Assembly: GCF_947502065.1 (NCBI RefSeq)
Contig: NZ_CANMYE010000005.1
Location: forward strand, 62,001 to 126,000
Reading direction: 5' to 3'
Source of the DNA: an uncultured Pseudoteredinibacter sp.
GTDB taxonomy: Bacteria > Pseudomonadota > Gammaproteobacteria > Pseudomonadales > Cellvibrionaceae
DNA: 64,000 nt
Position numbers and translations under genes: made by a program. The notes below the pieces were generated by a model. It saw nothing but the letters and a program-made list of their open reading frames with translations, made no database searches and was not told where the DNA came from. Each line of letters opens with the position of its first letter. The first letter of the stretch is position 1. Below are positions 45,189 through 55,528 of the stretch, in pieces.

Positions 45189-47915
45189 CTACTTTGTCTT
45201 ACTGAAATCAGCACCTGTTAGGATCGCAAACTTATCGATCTCGAGATAGCGTTTCATTACCTTATGGATATCTTGCGCTGTTAAGGCGTTGATCTTCTCT
45301 TCAAAGTCTTCGGACCACTGCATATCTCGCTTAAGGTAGGCATTGCTGCCCAATATTGGTGCGAGTTCATTGTCTTTGGATCGAGATATCTTGCGTTGTT
45401 GTAAGTAGCCAGATTTAGCGCTGGCTATCTCTTCGGCAGTAAAACCTGAATCTAGGACTTTTTGAAGTACCTCTTTTACGCCCTCTTCAACTTTTGACAG
45501 ATTTTGAGGAGCGCATATCGCATAGATCCCTAAGGCGCTGCGCTCGTCAATAGAGCTTTGGTTAAAGAAGGAACCTGCGCTATAGCTCAGTCCGTCTTCC
45601 TGGCGTAGCTTGGTAGCTAACCGACTGTTCAAAAAACCACCGCCTAGCATATAGTTACCCAGAACTAGAGCCGGGCTATCGGCATGCTTATCGGATACCG
45701 GCAAAGAAATCGTGGCGGCAAAAACGGCATTTTCTTTATCGGGGGTATTAAATTGCTGCGCATTGCTGTCAACCGCCTTAAAGTCACGAGCTATGCGGGT
45801 ATAACCAGTTTTCGGTTCCCAGTTTGCAAAATGCTTCTTTAATGCCTTACGGATAGCTTGCTCATCAAAGTCACCTACTATCGCCAGTTCACCGTTAGCG
45901 CTACCGTAAAACTCGTTATGGAAAGCTTTAATATCATTTAGCTTTAAGTTGTCTAAACGCTTGATGCTTTCATCGAAAGTAGGAACATAGTAAGGGTGAT
46001 CTTCAGGCACCTGACGGTGGCGACGGCTGTACTCACGGAAGACGAGGGCTTGAGGGTTTTGTAAGCGTTGCTCTAAATCCACTTTGGCAGTGGACTTATA
46101 CTGCTCAAACTCTTTCTCATCAAAATTAGCTTCTTTGAGTACGTGTGCTACCAAGTCGATTGCTTTAGCTAAATTTTCACGCTTGGTTTTAACCCGGGCA
46201 CTGACTGAGCTGGCACTACCACTGATTGAAACACCGGCTTTTAGCTTATCGAACTCGTCTTGTAATTGCTCGCGGGTATATTTATTGGTACCTCGCATTA
46301 GTAGGGTTCCGGCAGCACTACCAATCTCGGCCTTATTCATTAACGACTTTTCATCGCCTAGGTTAAGGCTTAAATAAAACTCTACGGATTCACCACGTGT
46401 TTTCTTAGGGAGCAAAGATACTTTTAGGTTGTTGGCAAGAGTGTAACTGTTGGTGCGCTTATCAATATTATCAGGGGAAGCATCAAACAGCTCACCGGTG
46501 CTTACAGCTTTACGACCTTTATAGTCTTTTAGCATGTCAGCTACGCTTGCTACTGCAGGAATTTCAATTCGTTCAGGGTTTTCAGCTGGCAAGAATCGAC
46601 CCGCAGTTCGGTTGTTTCGGGTTAAGTATTTTTCGGCTACACGTTGGACATCTTCTACTGTGACTTTTTCGATTCGGTCGCGATTTAAAAATAATAGCCG
46701 CCAATCGCCCATGCCAAGCCATTCGCTCAGTTCTAGAGCCACACTCTCTGAAGAGTTAAAACCAAGCTCAAAGTTTTTAATAAGCTTACGTTTGGTGCGT
46801 TCTACTTCTTCTTTGCTGACGGGGTTTTTGGTAATGTTTTCCAAAACTTTGTGGCTGGCCTCGATAGTTTTTTGTAAGTCTGCAGATTGATCTACCTCCA
46901 TACCAAACATCATTAAGCCTGGCTCGGCCCACTGGAAATTGAAGCCGAAACTTCTGCTGGCAAGTTTTTGCTCTACGATTTCTTGATGCAAACGCCCGCG
47001 AGGGGTTTCGCCTAGAATGCCAGAAAGCACTTCTAATGCAGCAAAGTCTTCATGGGAGCCTGCTGGCACATGATAGGCTGTGGCATAAAGCTGAACATCA
47101 CCAACGCGACGAATCGTAACAAGCTTTTCACCGTCCTGTGCAGGTTCTTTAGTATAGAGTGGCTGTAAGCTTCGATCTGGTTTAGGTATCGGGCCGAAGG
47201 CATCTTCAACCTTATTTAGCATCTCTTGTAATTTAAACTTACCCGCAACAATAAGTGTAGCGTTGTCTGGTTGATAATACTTTCTATAGAACGCTTTTAA
47301 ACGATCAATCGATACGTTCTCGATATCAGAACGGGCACCAATTGTAGACTTGCCGTAGTTATGCCAGCTATAAGATGCTGCCAGAAGGCGTTTGAGTAGT
47401 ACCCCGAATGGGCTGTTTTCGCCACGTTCAAATTCATTTCGAACAACAGTCATCTCACTGTCGAGATCTTTTTGGGCGATAAAAGAATTTACCATGCGAT
47501 CGGCTTCCATGCTCAAAGCCCAATCGATATTTTTTTCGCTCGCATTGAAGGTTTCAAAGTAGTTGGTGCGATCGGTCCAAGTGGTTCCATTTGGACGAGC
47601 ACCGTGTTCGCTTAGCTCTTTTGGGATGTCTTTATGTTTTGGGCTGCCCTTAAATACTAGGTGCTCTAGTAAATGAGCCATGCCAGTCTCACCATAGTTT
47701 TCATGCTTAGAGCCAACTTGGTAAGTAACATTTACAGTGACGGTCTCTTGAGTGACATCAGGGAACAATAAAACCCGTAAACCATTCTCTAGGCGATACT
47801 CGCTGATACCTTCTACTTCGGTTACTTTTACAGGTTTTGCAAAGATACCTTGAGACAAAGTACCGGCGGCAATGATCGCTGATGCAATCAGAGTTTTACG
47901 AAAAGACAAGCCCAT
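45189..47915 (-). CDS. Secreted M16 (pitrilysin/insulinase family) zinc metallopeptidase
   Basis: Exported peptidase of 908 residues with a signal peptide (about 1-26, ending GIFA). The inverted zinc motif HxxEH is HLLEH at 81-85, with the third ligand Glu region in EMTVVRNEFERG near 155. It contains two full M16 halves (about 40-450 and 490-900); the second half lacks the zinc motif, as normal for the fused two-domain clam shell. Such enzymes degrade small peptides in the periplasm or outside. Operon partners are not evident; it ends at a terminator and lies 90 bp after plsC. Confidence 0.93.
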   Translation of the reverse strand: MGLSFRKTLIASAIIAAGTLSQGIFAKPVKVTEVEGISEYRLENGLRVLLFPDVTQETVTVNVTYQVGSKHENYGETGMAHLLEHLVFKGSPKHKDIPKELSEHGARPNGTTWTDRTNYFETFNASEKNIDWALSMEADRMVNSFIAQKDLDSEMTVVRNEFERGENSPFGVLLKRLLAASYSWHNYGKSTIGARSDIENVSIDRLKAFYRKYYQPDNATLIVAGKFKLQEMLNKVEDAFGPIPKPDRSLQPLYTKEPAQDGEKLVTIRRVGDVQLYATAYHVPAGSHEDFAALEVLSGILGETPRGRLHQEIVEQKLASRSFGFNFQWAEPGLMMFGMEVDQSADLQKTIEASHKVLENITKNPVSKEEVERTKRKLIKNFELGFNSSESVALELSEWLGMGDWRLLFLNRDRIEKVTVEDVQRVAEKYLTRNNRTAGRFLPAENPERIEIPAVASVADMLKDYKGRKAVSTGELFDASPDNIDKRTNSYTLANNLKVSLLPKKTRGESVEFYLSLNLGDEKSLMNKAEIGSAAGTLLMRGTNKYTREQLQDEFDKLKAGVSISGSASSVSARVKTKRENLAKAIDLVAHVLKEANFDEKEFEQYKSTAKVDLEQRLQNPQALVFREYSRRHRQVPEDHPYYVPTFDESIKRLDNLKLNDIKAFHNEFYGSANGELAIVGDFDEQAIRKALKKHFANWEPKTGYTRIARDFKAVDSNAQQFNTPDKENAVFAATISLPVSDKHADSPALVLGNYMLGGGFLNSRLATKLRQEDGLSYSAGSFFNQSSIDERSALGIYAICAPQNLSKVEEGVKEVLQKVLDSGFTAEEIASAKSGYLQQRKISRSKDNELAPILGSNAYLKRDMQWSEDFEEKINALTAQDIHKVMKRYLEIDKFAILTGADFSKTK

Positions 47916-48004
47916 AGCTGGCTCCTTATGATTAGGCAGCCCCCATCGTTGGGTGCTGGAATTACAAATGAATCAAAGCTAGGCCGCGAGCAGCCTTAAT
48001 ATTA

Positions 48005-48703
48005 TTAGACGCTATATTGCTCGATCCAGTTTCGTACTTCTTGGGTAAGTTCTTTGCTATTGCGATCTTCAGTGCTGATCATATCACTAATTGTGATTGT
48101 TACGACGCCGGCTTGCTTGGCCAGTTTGTGCGGTGCCCATGCTACGCCGGCATTGTGCGCCACAGCAACTATAGGTACATTGGCCGCTATGGCGATATCG
48201 GCGCCACTGCGGGCAAAGTTACCGAGTTCGCCAGGTTTTTTGCGAGTGCCTTCTGGGAAGACTAAGACTGAAATGCCGTCTTCTAGACGAGATACGCCTT
48301 CGCGACGGACTTTCTTTAGAGCTTCCCTCGGGTTGCCCCTATCAATAGGTATTGAGCGAAGCGCTCTTAGGCCCCAACCAAAAAACGGAATGTTTAAAAG
48401 TTCTTGTTTTAGAATAGTAGCAACAGGATTAAAGTGAGCCTGTAAAAAAAGTGTTTCCCAGCTACTTTGGTGGTTGGCTAATATCACACAAGGACGTTCT
48501 AAAGCAGCTTTATTGCCTTTTATTTCAATACCGATACCGCAACAGACTTTTAGCCAAAGCAAACAAAAGCGATTCCAGCTCACCAAAAAACCAGAGCGAA
48601 ATGAATAGGGCAGTAACATAAGTGGCAGTGCGAGGGCACCGTATAAGATACCGGTTATGACGTAGCCGATATAAAAAATTATTGCGCGTAGCTTTGCAAT
48701 CAA
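48005..48703 (-). CDS. plsC: 1-acyl-sn-glycerol-3-phosphate acyltransferase
   Basis: Inner-membrane acyltransferase that makes phosphatidic acid from lysophosphatidic acid. It has 232 residues with one to two N-terminal membrane segments (about 5-40). The catalytic HxxxxD/E motif is NHQSSWETLF near 77-86 (Glu in place of Asp, as in this subfamily), and PEGTRKKPGE is the glycerol-phosphate-binding motif. It lies 11 bp after gmhB in a glyQ-glyS-gmhB-plsC row as in Pseudomonas. Confidence 0.93.
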   Translation of the reverse strand: MIAKLRAIIFYIGYVITGILYGALALPLMLLPYSFRSGFLVSWNRFCLLWLKVCCGIGIEIKGNKAALERPCVILANHQSSWETLFLQAHFNPVATILKQELLNIPFFGWGLRALRSIPIDRGNPREALKKVRREGVSRLEDGISVLVFPEGTRKKPGELGNFARSGADIAIAANVPIVAVAHNAGVAWAPHKLAKQAGVVTITISDMISTEDRNSKELTQEVRNWIEQYSV

Positions 48704-48714
48704 AGTTACTATCC

Positions 48715-49272
48715 TTAACCGAAATTATCTGCAATATAAGCAGCAGCCGCTGCTAAGTCTTCAAATACAGGTGTATTTTCCAACCCTGGATACGGTTGCT
48801 CAGCAAGCTTAGCGAGAGTTCTTTCCCCTTTGCCTGTGCGAACCAAAATAGGGCGACAGTTTTTAGACAGAGCAGTTTCTAGATCTCGTAAGCTATCGCC
48901 TACGAAAGGCACATCATCAGCGCAAATATCAAACTCGACTTCTATCGCATCGACCAAGCCTGTCTTCGGCTTGCGACAACTGCAATTATCATCGGGCCCG
49001 TGTGGGCAGTAGAAAATCGCGGCAATACTTCCGCCACGAGTTTCCACCATATCGCTTAATTTGCTGTGCATAGCTTCTAAATCGTCAAGATCGAATAAAC
49101 CCCGAGCTAAGCCCGATTGATTTGTCGCGACGACCACCGTGAAGCCAAGGCGAGATAACTTCGCAATGGCTTCAAGGCTACCTTCAATGGGCTGCCACTC
49201 CTCTACAGACTTAATATAGTCGTCAGAGTCGTGGTTGATTACACCATCTCTGTCGAGAATGACCAGCTTCAC
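48715..49272 (-). CDS. gmhB: D-glycero-beta-D-manno-heptose-1,7-bisphosphate 7-phosphatase
   Basis: HAD-family phosphatase of the LPS inner-core heptose pathway. The GTG at 49272 is chosen because TAAGGAG precedes it and the family starts with (M)KLVILDRDGVIN; that gives 185 residues. A longer frame (200 residues) would extend into glyS. The nucleophile and acid are the two Asp of LDRDGV. The zinc-binding Cys/His cluster CPHGPDDNCSCRKPKTG is complete, as is the DDVPFVGDSLRDL motif. It begins 10 bp after the glyS stop, so the row glyQ-glyS-gmhB-plsC is one unit. Confidence 0.95.
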   Translation of the reverse strand: MKLVILDRDGVINHDSDDYIKSVEEWQPIEGSLEAIAKLSRLGFTVVVATNQSGLARGLFDLDDLEAMHSKLSDMVETRGGSIAAIFYCPHGPDDNCSCRKPKTGLVDAIEVEFDICADDVPFVGDSLRDLETALSKNCRPILVRTGKGERTLAKLAEQPYPGLENTPVFEDLAAAAAYIADNFG

Positions 49273-49282
49273 TAAAGGCTCC

Positions 49283-51361
49283 TTATTTGGCCGGAACCAA
49301 GTGAGAAATATCAGCAACTTGTAAGAATAGCTGGCGTAACTTATTCAATAGGGCTAGGCGATTATTGCGTAGCTCTAAATCATCAGCCATTACCATCACA
49401 TCGTCAAAGAAGCTATCCACAACTGGGCGTAAATCCGCCAAAGCACTAAGGGCCTCGGTATAATTAGCTGCGGCAAATAGAGGTGCTACTTGATCGGCTT
49501 TTTCTGCGACAGCTTGTGCTAAATTCTTCTCGGCTGTTTCTTGCAATAGTGCTTCATTAACCTCATCGGACACAGCTGAATCCAATTTGGCTAAAATGTT
49601 AGATACACGCTTGTTGGCTGCAGCCAGTGCAGCCGCATCGGGCAATTGACTGAAGGCATGTACTGCATGAACGCGACGATTAATATCCAAAGGAACCGTT
49701 AGGTTCTTCGCACTCACCGACATAAAGACTTCTACAGCGATTTGCTCTTCCTCGTACCAAGAGCGGAAGCGTTCCAACATATACTCAAGAGCGGTAGCAA
49801 CTGAAGCGTCACTGTCTTTAATGCTGTCACCGTGATTAATGGTGGCCAACTTTAATAGCTGGGCCAAATCTAAAGGAAGCTCTTTTTCTACCAACAGACG
49901 TAAAACTGCTACGCTAGCACGACGCAGTGCGAAAGGATCCTTAGAGCCAGTAGGCTTCTGACCAATACCAAAAATGCCACTTAATGTATCTAAGCGATCT
50001 GCCAATGCGATGATGGTACCGGTTTTACTGCTAGGCAATTTATCGCCAGCAAACTTCGGTAGGTACTGTTCTTGTAGTGCTAGGGCTACTTCTTCATCTT
50101 CGCCAGCATGCTTAGCGTAGTAGTAACCAGCAACACCTTGCATCTTGTCAAACTCACCCACCATGTCAGAGACCAGATCACTCTTACACAGTTCAGCGGC
50201 ACGCTGTACTTTCGCAAGGTCACCGTCAACTTGTTGAGCGATCATTTGGGCTAGGTTTCGAACACGTTCGGTTTTATCGTAAATAGAACCAAGTTGGGCT
50301 TGGAAGACGATGGGCTTTAAGCGCTCGCGCATATCGCTTAGGCTAATCTTCTTATCGGTTTCATAGAAGAAGGCCGCATCTGCTAGGCGAGGGCGAATAA
50401 CTTTTTCGTTACCCGAAATTACTTGTGCTGGATCTTTACTCTCAATATTACTGATAGTAATAAAATAAGGCATCAATTCGCCAGCAGCGTTTTGCACGGG
50501 GAAATATTTTTGATGTTCTTTCATTGAGTAAACCAGAGCTTCGGAAGGTACTTCCAAAAAGCTCTCTTCAAATTTACCCATTAAAGCGACCGGCCATTCA
50601 ACGAGTGCAGTTACCTCGTCTAATAGCTCTTCATCAAGCATCGCTTGGCCGTCTACTTTATCGGCTTCGGCCAAAACTTGCTGTTTAATGGTTTCTCTTC
50701 GCGATTCAAAGTCTGCATTGACATAGGCTATGCTGTTTAGCTTATCAGCGTATTCGCCTGCTGATTCGATGATTAAAGTCTGATCATAGTGGAAGCGATG
50801 GCCGCGAGTCTCGCGATTCGCTTTTACGCCATAAACTTCAGCTTCTACCAATTCGTTTCCGAACAGAATGAGTAACCACTGTACTGGGCGTACAAATTCA
50901 TCACGACGGGCACCCCAACGCATACGCTTTGCAATGGGAAGCTTAGCTAGCGAGTTTTGGATAATGCCCTCTAGCTTGCCGGTGGTTAATTCACCGCCAG
51001 CGGATTTACGGTAAACCAGCTTATCTTGCTTGCCATCGTTTTCGGTTTTTAACTCAGCAACATCAATACCGTTTTTATTCGCAAAGGCCTCAGCGGCTTT
51101 ACTTGGATTACCATCGGCGTCGAATGCAATCTTGGCCGGCGGCCCCCAAACAGTAACTTCTTTTACAGCGGTTTGCTCATCTAGCCCGTTTACTACCACA
51201 GCGAGACGTCTTGGTGCGGCGTAGGATTTTACAGAGTCGAAGTTAAGTTCTAACTCTGTCAATCCGTCTTCGATACCCTGGGTAAAAGCCTTTGATAAGG
51301 TTTTAAGCGCTTTTGGAGGTAACTCTTCGGTGCCCAGTTCAACTAAAAAATCTTTTTTCAT
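49283..51361 (-). CDS. glyS: Glycine--tRNA ligase beta subunit
   Basis: Large subunit of the bacterial alpha2beta2 glycyl-tRNA synthetase; it binds tRNA. It has 692 residues and starts with the typical DFLVELGTEELPPKALK. The core (KRMRWGARRDEFVRPVQWLL, MKEHQKYFPVQ) and the C-terminal anticodon-binding region (FFDDVMVMADDLELRNNRLA) are complete. Start and the glyQ stop share one base, which indicates translational coupling of the two subunits. Confidence 0.98.
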   Translation of the reverse strand: MKKDFLVELGTEELPPKALKTLSKAFTQGIEDGLTELELNFDSVKSYAAPRRLAVVVNGLDEQTAVKEVTVWGPPAKIAFDADGNPSKAAEAFANKNGIDVAELKTENDGKQDKLVYRKSAGGELTTGKLEGIIQNSLAKLPIAKRMRWGARRDEFVRPVQWLLILFGNELVEAEVYGVKANRETRGHRFHYDQTLIIESAGEYADKLNSIAYVNADFESRRETIKQQVLAEADKVDGQAMLDEELLDEVTALVEWPVALMGKFEESFLEVPSEALVYSMKEHQKYFPVQNAAGELMPYFITISNIESKDPAQVISGNEKVIRPRLADAAFFYETDKKISLSDMRERLKPIVFQAQLGSIYDKTERVRNLAQMIAQQVDGDLAKVQRAAELCKSDLVSDMVGEFDKMQGVAGYYYAKHAGEDEEVALALQEQYLPKFAGDKLPSSKTGTIIALADRLDTLSGIFGIGQKPTGSKDPFALRRASVAVLRLLVEKELPLDLAQLLKLATINHGDSIKDSDASVATALEYMLERFRSWYEEEQIAVEVFMSVSAKNLTVPLDINRRVHAVHAFSQLPDAAALAAANKRVSNILAKLDSAVSDEVNEALLQETAEKNLAQAVAEKADQVAPLFAAANYTEALSALADLRPVVDSFFDDVMVMADDLELRNNRLALLNKLRQLFLQVADISHLVPAK

Positions 51362-52335
51362 TAGGCGTCCTCCTCCCGGGCTAAAAACTCCTTGCGCAAG
51401 CTCTCTTCGGCTAGCGGGAAACCGAGCTCTTTACGGGCATCGTAATACGCTTGGCAAACCGCACGGGCAAGGGTTCTTACACGAAGGATATAGCGCTGAC
51501 GCTCGGTGACCGAAATAGCATGACGGGCGTCTAACAAGTTAAAGGTGTGAGAAGCTTTCATTACCATTTCATAGGCGGGTAATGGTAGGCCTGCTTCTAC
51601 CAAGCGAGCGGATTCGCTCTCGTATTTATCAAAACACTGGAACAAGAAATCCACATCGGCTTCTTCAAAGTTGTAGCGCGACATTTCTACTTCATTTTGG
51701 TGGAAAACATCACCATAAGTCACAGGGCCTTGCGGGCCGACGGTCCAAACTAGGTCATAGATGCTATCGACACCCTGAAGGTACATGGCAATACGCTCTA
51801 GACCATAGGTGATCTCACCCATCACCGGCATACACTCTAGGCCACCTACTTGCTGGAAGTAGGTAAATTGGGTGACCTCCATACCGTTTAGCCAAACTTC
51901 CCAACCTAGGCCCCATGCACCAAGCGTTGGAGACTCCCAGTTATCTTCAACAAAGCGCACATCGTGAACTGTAGTATCGATGCCAAGGGCGTCCAATGAA
52001 CCTAGATATAGTTCTTGGAAGTTTTCAGGGTTTGGCTTCATGACCACCTGAAACTGGTAGTAATGTTGTAGACGGTTGGGGTTTTCACCATAGCGGCCAT
52101 CAGTTGGGCGGCGACATGGCTGCACATAGGCGGCATTCCAGTTTTCAGGCCCTACCGCGCGTAATGTAGTGGCAGGGTGAAAGGTACCGGCACCGACTTC
52201 CATATCCAGAGGCTGTAAAACCACACAGCCCTGTTGGGCCCAATATTGTTGCAAGGCTAGAATTAGCCCTTGAAAAGTACTTGTATCAGCTTTGGGGTCG
52301 GACACCGCGAAATTGCCTCCGGCAGAATGAATCAA
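51361..52335 (-). CDS. glyQ: Glycine--tRNA ligase alpha subunit
   Basis: Catalytic subunit of the heterotetrameric glycyl-tRNA synthetase. It has 324 residues; the conserved part begins with [20 protein letters not shown] at about residue 20, so the start could be slightly downstream. Class II motifs are seen in [40 protein letters not shown] and [16 protein letters not shown]. It is divergent from the acyltransferase at 52476. Confidence 0.98.
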   Translation of the reverse strand: MIHSAGGNFAVSDPKADTSTFQGLILALQQYWAQQGCVVLQPLDMEVGAGTFHPATTLRAVGPENWNAAYVQPCRRPTDGRYGENPNRLQHYYQFQVVMKPNPENFQELYLGSLDALGIDTTVHDVRFVEDNWESPTLGAWGLGWEVWLNGMEVTQFTYFQQVGGLECMPVMGEITYGLERIAMYLQGVDSIYDLVWTVGPQGPVTYGDVFHQNEVEMSRYNFEEADVDFLFQCFDKYESESARLVEAGLPLPAYEMVMKASHTFNLLDARHAISVTERQRYILRVRTLARAVCQAYYDARKELGFPLAEESLRKEFLAREEDA

Positions 52336-52475
52336 AAGGGCGGATTATATCGCTGCAAGCGCAATAACTCTATGGTAGAAGAGGGCTCTAAGCTCCTAAA
52401 AGCCCTATTTCGCTTGGGAGTTATAGCGCTTTACGTTAAGCTGCGCCCTTGATACACCTGAAGTACAGCGAAACT

Positions 52476-53387
52476 ATGACAAACGCCAGCAGCTCGCCCG
52501 CTCCCAAGCGAGGACCTATTTACTTTCTTATGGCCGCCGTATCCCGATTGCCCTTGGGTATAAGCCGCGCAATTGGTAAGGCAATTGGTAGTTTACTGTG
52601 GGCTGTTAATGGTCGTGAAGCGAAGGTCACCAAGCGTAATCTGGAGATGTGCTTCCCCGAAATGCCCGAGCAAGAGCGCTTGATCCTTGCCAAGCGTAGC
52701 TTGCAAGAAACCGGTGTTATGTTGATGGAAACGCCCGCTGTGTGGATGCGGGATATGGATTGGTTACGTAGCAAGGTCATTGAAACTGAAGGCTGCGAGC
52801 TGGTTGATGAAGCTCTGGCTAAGGGCAAGGGCATGGTGCTCATCGCCCCGCACCTGGGGAACTGGGAAGTGGTTGGCCTATACGCGGCCACACTTGGACC
52901 AATTACCAGTTTGTTTGAGCCTCCGAAAAACGCGGAAGTAGGCGCTATCATTCAAGAATCGCGGGAAAAATCGGGCGCTACCTTAGTGCCGACAGACCGC
53001 CGTGGAGTGATGAGCTTATTAAAGGCCATTAAAGCCGGTGGTATTTCTGGAATATTGCCAGACCAAGTGCCTGGTGATGGCGCAGGTGAGCTTGTTGAGT
53101 TCTTTGGCCGCCCGGCATATACCATGACGTTACTGTGTAATCTGGTCAGCAAAACAGGCTGTGAAGCCCTAGTGAGTTATGCCGAACGAGTACCTGGTGG
53201 TTTCAAGCTTGTCTTCAAAAAATCTTGCCCAGATCTTTATAGCGAAGATTGTGATAAATCGCTGCGAGCTTTAAACCGCAGTGTAGAAGATGCCATTAAA
53301 GCACTTCCTGAGCAGTATCAGTGGGAATATAAGCGTTATAAATGTTTTGAACACGGGTATCAGGATCCTTACAAGAATATGAGCTAA
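52476..53387 (+). CDS. Lipid A biosynthesis-type acyltransferase (LpxL/HtrB family)
   Basis: Inner-membrane acyltransferase of the LpxL/LpxM family, which adds secondary acyl chains to lipid A; it is similar in position to PA0011 of Pseudomonas. From ATG 52476 the protein has 303 residues (a TTG 27 bases earlier is in frame). The catalytic HxxxxE is HLGNWE near residue 127, and LPDQVPG is the second family motif. The N-terminal region has one hydrophobic segment. Which chain length or position it uses cannot be told. It stands alone on the plus strand. Confidence 0.9.
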   Translation: MTNASSSPAPKRGPIYFLMAAVSRLPLGISRAIGKAIGSLLWAVNGREAKVTKRNLEMCFPEMPEQERLILAKRSLQETGVMLMETPAVWMRDMDWLRSKVIETEGCELVDEALAKGKGMVLIAPHLGNWEVVGLYAATLGPITSLFEPPKNAEVGAIIQESREKSGATLVPTDRRGVMSLLKAIKAGGISGILPDQVPGDGAGELVEFFGRPAYTMTLLCNLVSKTGCEALVSYAERVPGGFKLVFKKSCPDLYSEDCDKSLRALNRSVEDAIKALPEQYQWEYKRYKCFEHGYQDPYKNMS

Positions 53388-53490
53388 GCTTTTTGCCTTG
53401 CTTAGTGCACAAACCCCGCCTACATAAGAAACAAGGCTGCTGATTTTTAAAGCCAGAGCAGCTTGTTCTGCGGATGCTTTGAAATCCGGC

Positions 53491-54033
53491 TTACAGTCCT
53501 AGTTCAGCTAAGCGCTTATTTAACTCTACCGTGGCCTCCGCTTCCCAATTGGGCTTTTCTTTTGCAATTAGTTGTTCGAGAGCGGACTTGATGGGCAGCT
53601 TTAAGCCTTGGCAGTTTAGTTCTGTTTGTGGAATAGGAATTAGCATTTCCAGTTCACTGCTTAAGCTTTCTGCAAACAGTGGTTTAAAAACTATCTCGCT
53701 AGGGGTTTCAAATTCGGTCTCGCAAGCGATATCTATTTCTTGACCAAAAAGCTTTTGCTTAACTTTGCCACTAAGTCTTACCTTTAAGGGCAAATGTGCG
53801 GTAATGGTTTCGCTAGCGCTGCTGATATCTGCTTCGCCCGCTTTTGCAATATGCAGATTGTAATGCCCATATTCCCAAGGAACATCTTTGGCCGCAAATA
53901 GCACATGGGGCAGCTGTTTACTTACCGCTCTTTCAAGCAACATGTTCAGGGCATTGTCAGCATGGGCCGCAGTGCTTAGCAATGTAGCTAGCATAACAAT
54001 AGTGGGTACGGGGAAAGTTATTTTCATAGTCAT
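53491..54033 (-). CDS. Hypothetical periplasmic protein downstream of trkH
   Basis: Exported protein of about 180 residues. The ATG at 54033 (or 54027) is chosen over the longer frame to 54135, because that one would overlap trkH and the signal peptide (TFPVPTIVMLATLLSTAAHA) follows the later Met. The body is beta-rich with two Cys (DIACETEFE, ELNCQGLKLP) and resembles periplasmic lipid-binding-like proteins with a C-terminal amphipathic helix (WEAEATVELNKRLAEL), but no family can be named. It follows trkH by 14 bp and may share its message. Confidence 0.65.
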   Translation of the reverse strand: MTMKITFPVPTIVMLATLLSTAAHADNALNMLLERAVSKQLPHVLFAAKDVPWEYGHYNLHIAKAGEADISSASETITAHLPLKVRLSGKVKQKLFGQEIDIACETEFETPSEIVFKPLFAESLSSELEMLIPIPQTELNCQGLKLPIKSALEQLIAKEKPNWEAEATVELNKRLAELGL

Positions 54034-54047
54034 ATCTTTTAAAACAG

Positions 54048-55496
54048 TTAGCGGCGCCAGAAGCTGGGTGAGAATAGCACTAATAAAGTAAAAATTTCTA
54101 AGCGACCCAATAACATGGCAAAACACAGTATCCACTTAGCGGGGTTGTTAATGTCGGTGTAGTTTAAAGCAACATCGCCCATACCCGGACCTAGGTTCGA
54201 AATACAGGCACCAACAGCCGATACTGAAGTAAGAAAATCCAAACCAGTTGCCATCAACAAGATAAACATAATCATATAGCTGATCACAAATACTGCAAAA
54301 AAGCCCCAAACGGCTTCCACTACACGATCGGATACAGAAGTCTGCCCAAGCTTAATGGGGATTACCGCATTGGGGTTGATCAATCTTTTGATTTCGCGAA
54401 TACCCTGCTTACAGATCAGTAATACACGAATTACTTTCATACCGCCGCCGGTAGAGCCGGCACAACCACCCATAAAGGCAAATAGAAAAATAAAGAAAGG
54501 GAGGAAGCCTGGCCAAATGGTGAAATCCGCAGTGCCAAAACCGGTAGTCGTTAAAATTGAAATAAACTCAAAGCTACCGTGAATTGCACTGGTTTCCAAA
54601 TCGTAGGTATCGGTGTGGGCTAGATAGGCAACGGTAATTGGAATCCCTATCGCTAAACAGCTGATATAAAATTTAAACTCCGGATCCTGCCAGTAGTGTG
54701 CAATGGAACGATTACGGCTGGTATAAAAATGCAGAGCAAAATTCACACCCGATAAAATCATAAACAGCATGCATACGATTAAAATAATCGGGCTATCAAA
54801 GTAACCCATACTGGCATCGTGGGTGGAAAAGCCGCCGATCGCTACGGTAGAAAAAGCATGGCCAATGGCGTCGAATAAGGTCATGCCTGCAGCCCAATAG
54901 GACAATGCGCAGGTGATGGTTAGGGCGCAGTAAATTAAAAATAATGCCTTGGCTGTTTCGGTAATTCGCGGAGTAAGTTTCGAGTCTTTCACAGGCCCAG
55001 GAGTTTCCGCGCGATACAGCTGCATGCCCCCAATACCTAGCATAGGTAGAATAGCTACAGCGATAACAATAATACCGATACCGCCTAACCACTGCAGTTG
55101 TTGGCGATAATACAAAATAGATTTTGGTAGATCGTCTAAGCCGGTGATTACTGTAGCTCCGGTAGTTGTCAAACCGGAAAGCGATTCAAACATCGCATCG
55201 GTAAAGCTTAGACCTGGCTGTTCAGAGAAAATAAAGGGTAAGCAACCCGCTATTCCAAGTACCGCCCAAAACATAACGGTAATTAAAAAACCATCCCGGG
55301 TTCGTAAGTCATGTTTGGTCTTATTGCTAGGTAGCCAAACCATAAAGCCGCTAGCGAAAATTAATGCCATTGCCGAAATAAAAGCGACTAGTGATTCATC
55401 GTTATAGTAAATGGACACAAAAGTAGGCGGCAACATGGTCATGCTAAAAAGCATGAGCAAAATACCCAGTACACGAAAGATAACCGAAAAATGCAT
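54048..55496 (-). CDS. trkH: Trk-type potassium uptake transporter, channel subunit TrkH
   Basis: Inner-membrane K+ transporter subunit, 482 residues, with about 10 membrane segments. The four selectivity-filter loops are seen as TTTGATVITG, AIGGFSTHDASMG, TTTGFGTADF and ISNLGPGMGDV. It functions with the NAD-binding gate TrkA, encoded 32 bp upstream in the same direction. The gene pair has the order trkA-trkH here. Confidence 0.97.
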   Translation of the reverse strand: MHFSVIFRVLGILLMLFSMTMLPPTFVSIYYNDESLVAFISAMALIFASGFMVWLPSNKTKHDLRTRDGFLITVMFWAVLGIAGCLPFIFSEQPGLSFTDAMFESLSGLTTTGATVITGLDDLPKSILYYRQQLQWLGGIGIIVIAVAILPMLGIGGMQLYRAETPGPVKDSKLTPRITETAKALFLIYCALTITCALSYWAAGMTLFDAIGHAFSTVAIGGFSTHDASMGYFDSPIILIVCMLFMILSGVNFALHFYTSRNRSIAHYWQDPEFKFYISCLAIGIPITVAYLAHTDTYDLETSAIHGSFEFISILTTTGFGTADFTIWPGFLPFFIFLFAFMGGCAGSTGGGMKVIRVLLICKQGIREIKRLINPNAVIPIKLGQTSVSDRVVEAVWGFFAVFVISYMIMFILLMATGLDFLTSVSAVGACISNLGPGMGDVALNYTDINNPAKWILCFAMLLGRLEIFTLLVLFSPSFWRR

Positions 55497-55528
55497 AGTT
55501 GTTTGTGTATTGCCTATTTATTATGCCG

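Noticed and set aside
49273..49317. Longer gmhB start giving 15 extra residues
   Set aside because: It would overlap glyS; GTG at 49272 has TAAGGAG before it and matches the family start.
52520..52951. 143-codon minus-strand frame inside the lipid A-type acyltransferase gene
   Set aside because: Shadow frame; the plus-strand gene has clear family motifs.
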